Origin: Streptomyces uncialis
GTDB lineage: Bacteria; Actinomycetota; Actinomycetes; Streptomycetales; Streptomycetaceae
Direction of reading: 5' to 3'
Assembly: GCF_001905345.1 (NCBI RefSeq)
Contig: NZ_LFBV01000010.1
Span: 261,955-325,954, forward strand
Length of the DNA stretch: 64,000 nt
Shown: one piece after another, positions 63,757-64,000 of the stretch
Numbering within the stretch: position 1 is the first letter of the stretch
Layout of the letters: the number at the start of each line of letters is the position of its first letter
Notes under the pieces: model-generated
What the model saw: the letters and a program-made list of their open reading frames with translations, nothing else
Databases searched by the model: none
What the model was told of the DNA's origin: nothing
Program-made: the position numbers and the translations under genes

Positions 63757-64000
63757 TCAGTGAAGCTCGGTCTCCCACGCTTCGAACGGTGGCTCCACCT
63801 GGTACGCGGGGTCACAGCGTCTGCGGACCCATTGGGCCGCGCGGTACTCGGCATCGCCGTAGTTGAGCGTGTGGCCGTGCTCATCCACTTCGAGGACGTT
63901 GCAGAAGATCGCGAAAATCATCTCAAGGTCGGAGCCGAACACGAGCAGATGGGCACGGTAGTCGATCCCGTCCAGCAGCTCGACTTCCAGTGTGCCGTTG
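63757..64000 (-). CDS. Hypothetical protein, C-terminal part (5' end outside window)
   Basis: The frame is open to the window edge; 80 residues are visible, ending VDEHGHTLNYGDAEYRAAQWVRRRCDPAYQVEPPFEAWETELH. It contains a short amphipathic strand-helix (RAHLLVFGSDLEMIFAIFCNVLEV). It resembles small uncharacterised Streptomyces proteins; no function can be given. It does not look like a Cas protein. Its stop lies about 105 bp from the array end. Confidence 0.65.
   Translation of the reverse strand, partial: NGTLEVELLDGIDYRAHLLVFGSDLEMIFAIFCNVLEVDEHGHTLNYGDAEYRAAQWVRRRCDPAYQVEPPFEAWETELH

Noticed and set aside
62973..63884. Open frames across the CRISPR array with repeated HPRVRGDH or VVPAYAGV units
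   Set aside because: They are translations of the CRISPR repeats every 61 bp, a known source of false proteins, and have no ribosome site.

Overview
The window is high-GC actinobacterial chromosome, almost certainly Streptomyces. Third codon positions are strongly G/C, GTG and TTG starts are common, and there are paired HTH/DUF5753 and DUF397 genes, a sortase-E type LAxTG anchor, a DasR-like site and a chitin-binding chitinase. From memory, the order glyS, znuACB-zur, uppS-recO, leuA, era, cytidine deaminase-like, CNNM/CorC, ybeY, phoH matches the conserved Streptomyces core; I could not run a comparison. No rRNA or tRNA gene was seen.

Layout. 1-3.1 kb: an MFS exporter (cut by the window edge) behind a SoxR-type promoter, then glyS. 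3.3-7.4 kb: a zinc uptake operon znuA-znuC-znuB-zur with two Zur boxes at its start. 7.5-9.8 kb: recO-uppS and a YcxB-like gene. 10.3-15.1 kb: regulators and small enzymes (ArsR/DUF5937, an orphan HTH/DUF5753, VOC, Nudix, a SigJ/ECF41-type sigma factor, a membrane protein). 15.8-21.2 kb: an accessory block with a Cys-rich 507-aa protein, four small overlapping genes, and an HTH/DUF5753 regulator followed by five DUF397 genes carrying six domains of two alternating types. 21.2-29.1 kb: an APH-like kinase; an RHH regulator, DUF4097 protein and DrrAB-like ABC exporter set preceded by an array of contiguous 10-bp repeats; a GbsR/MarR regulator; a beta-lactamase-fold hydrolase.

29.2-35.1 kb holds one 1947-aa secreted, sortase-anchored DUF11 protein. 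35.5-41.9 kb: a TetR/reductase pair and an MMPL-kinase-response regulator operon. 42.4-48.8 kb: a TerB-like gene, leuA with a 15-aa leucine-rich leader peptide, a protealysin-like metalloprotease with an emfourin-like inhibitor gene, and a TetR/SGNH hydrolase pair. 48.9-57.0 kb: era, class IV aminotransferase and MerR, cytidine deaminase-like, MmcQ/YjbR, CNNM/CorC, ybeY, phoH, pfkB. 57.5-61.5 kb: an MFS gene running antisense into a GH18 chitinase. 61.5-63.0 kb: minisatellite-like sequence with a DasR-like box at its far edge. 63.0-63.65 kb: a type I-E-like CRISPR array with no cas genes in the window. The right edge holds a partial unknown gene.

Three intergenic regions (42.0-42.4, 46.9-47.3, 51.4-51.8 kb) carry 15 copies of one 20-bp repeat. 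The least explained items are the decamer array upstream of the RHH gene, the A/B DUF397 expansion, the 20-bp repeat family, and the link between chitinase, its 1-kb leader and the DasR-like site. Starts were chosen by ribosome binding site, family length and neighbour overlap; several remain provisional and are marked so.
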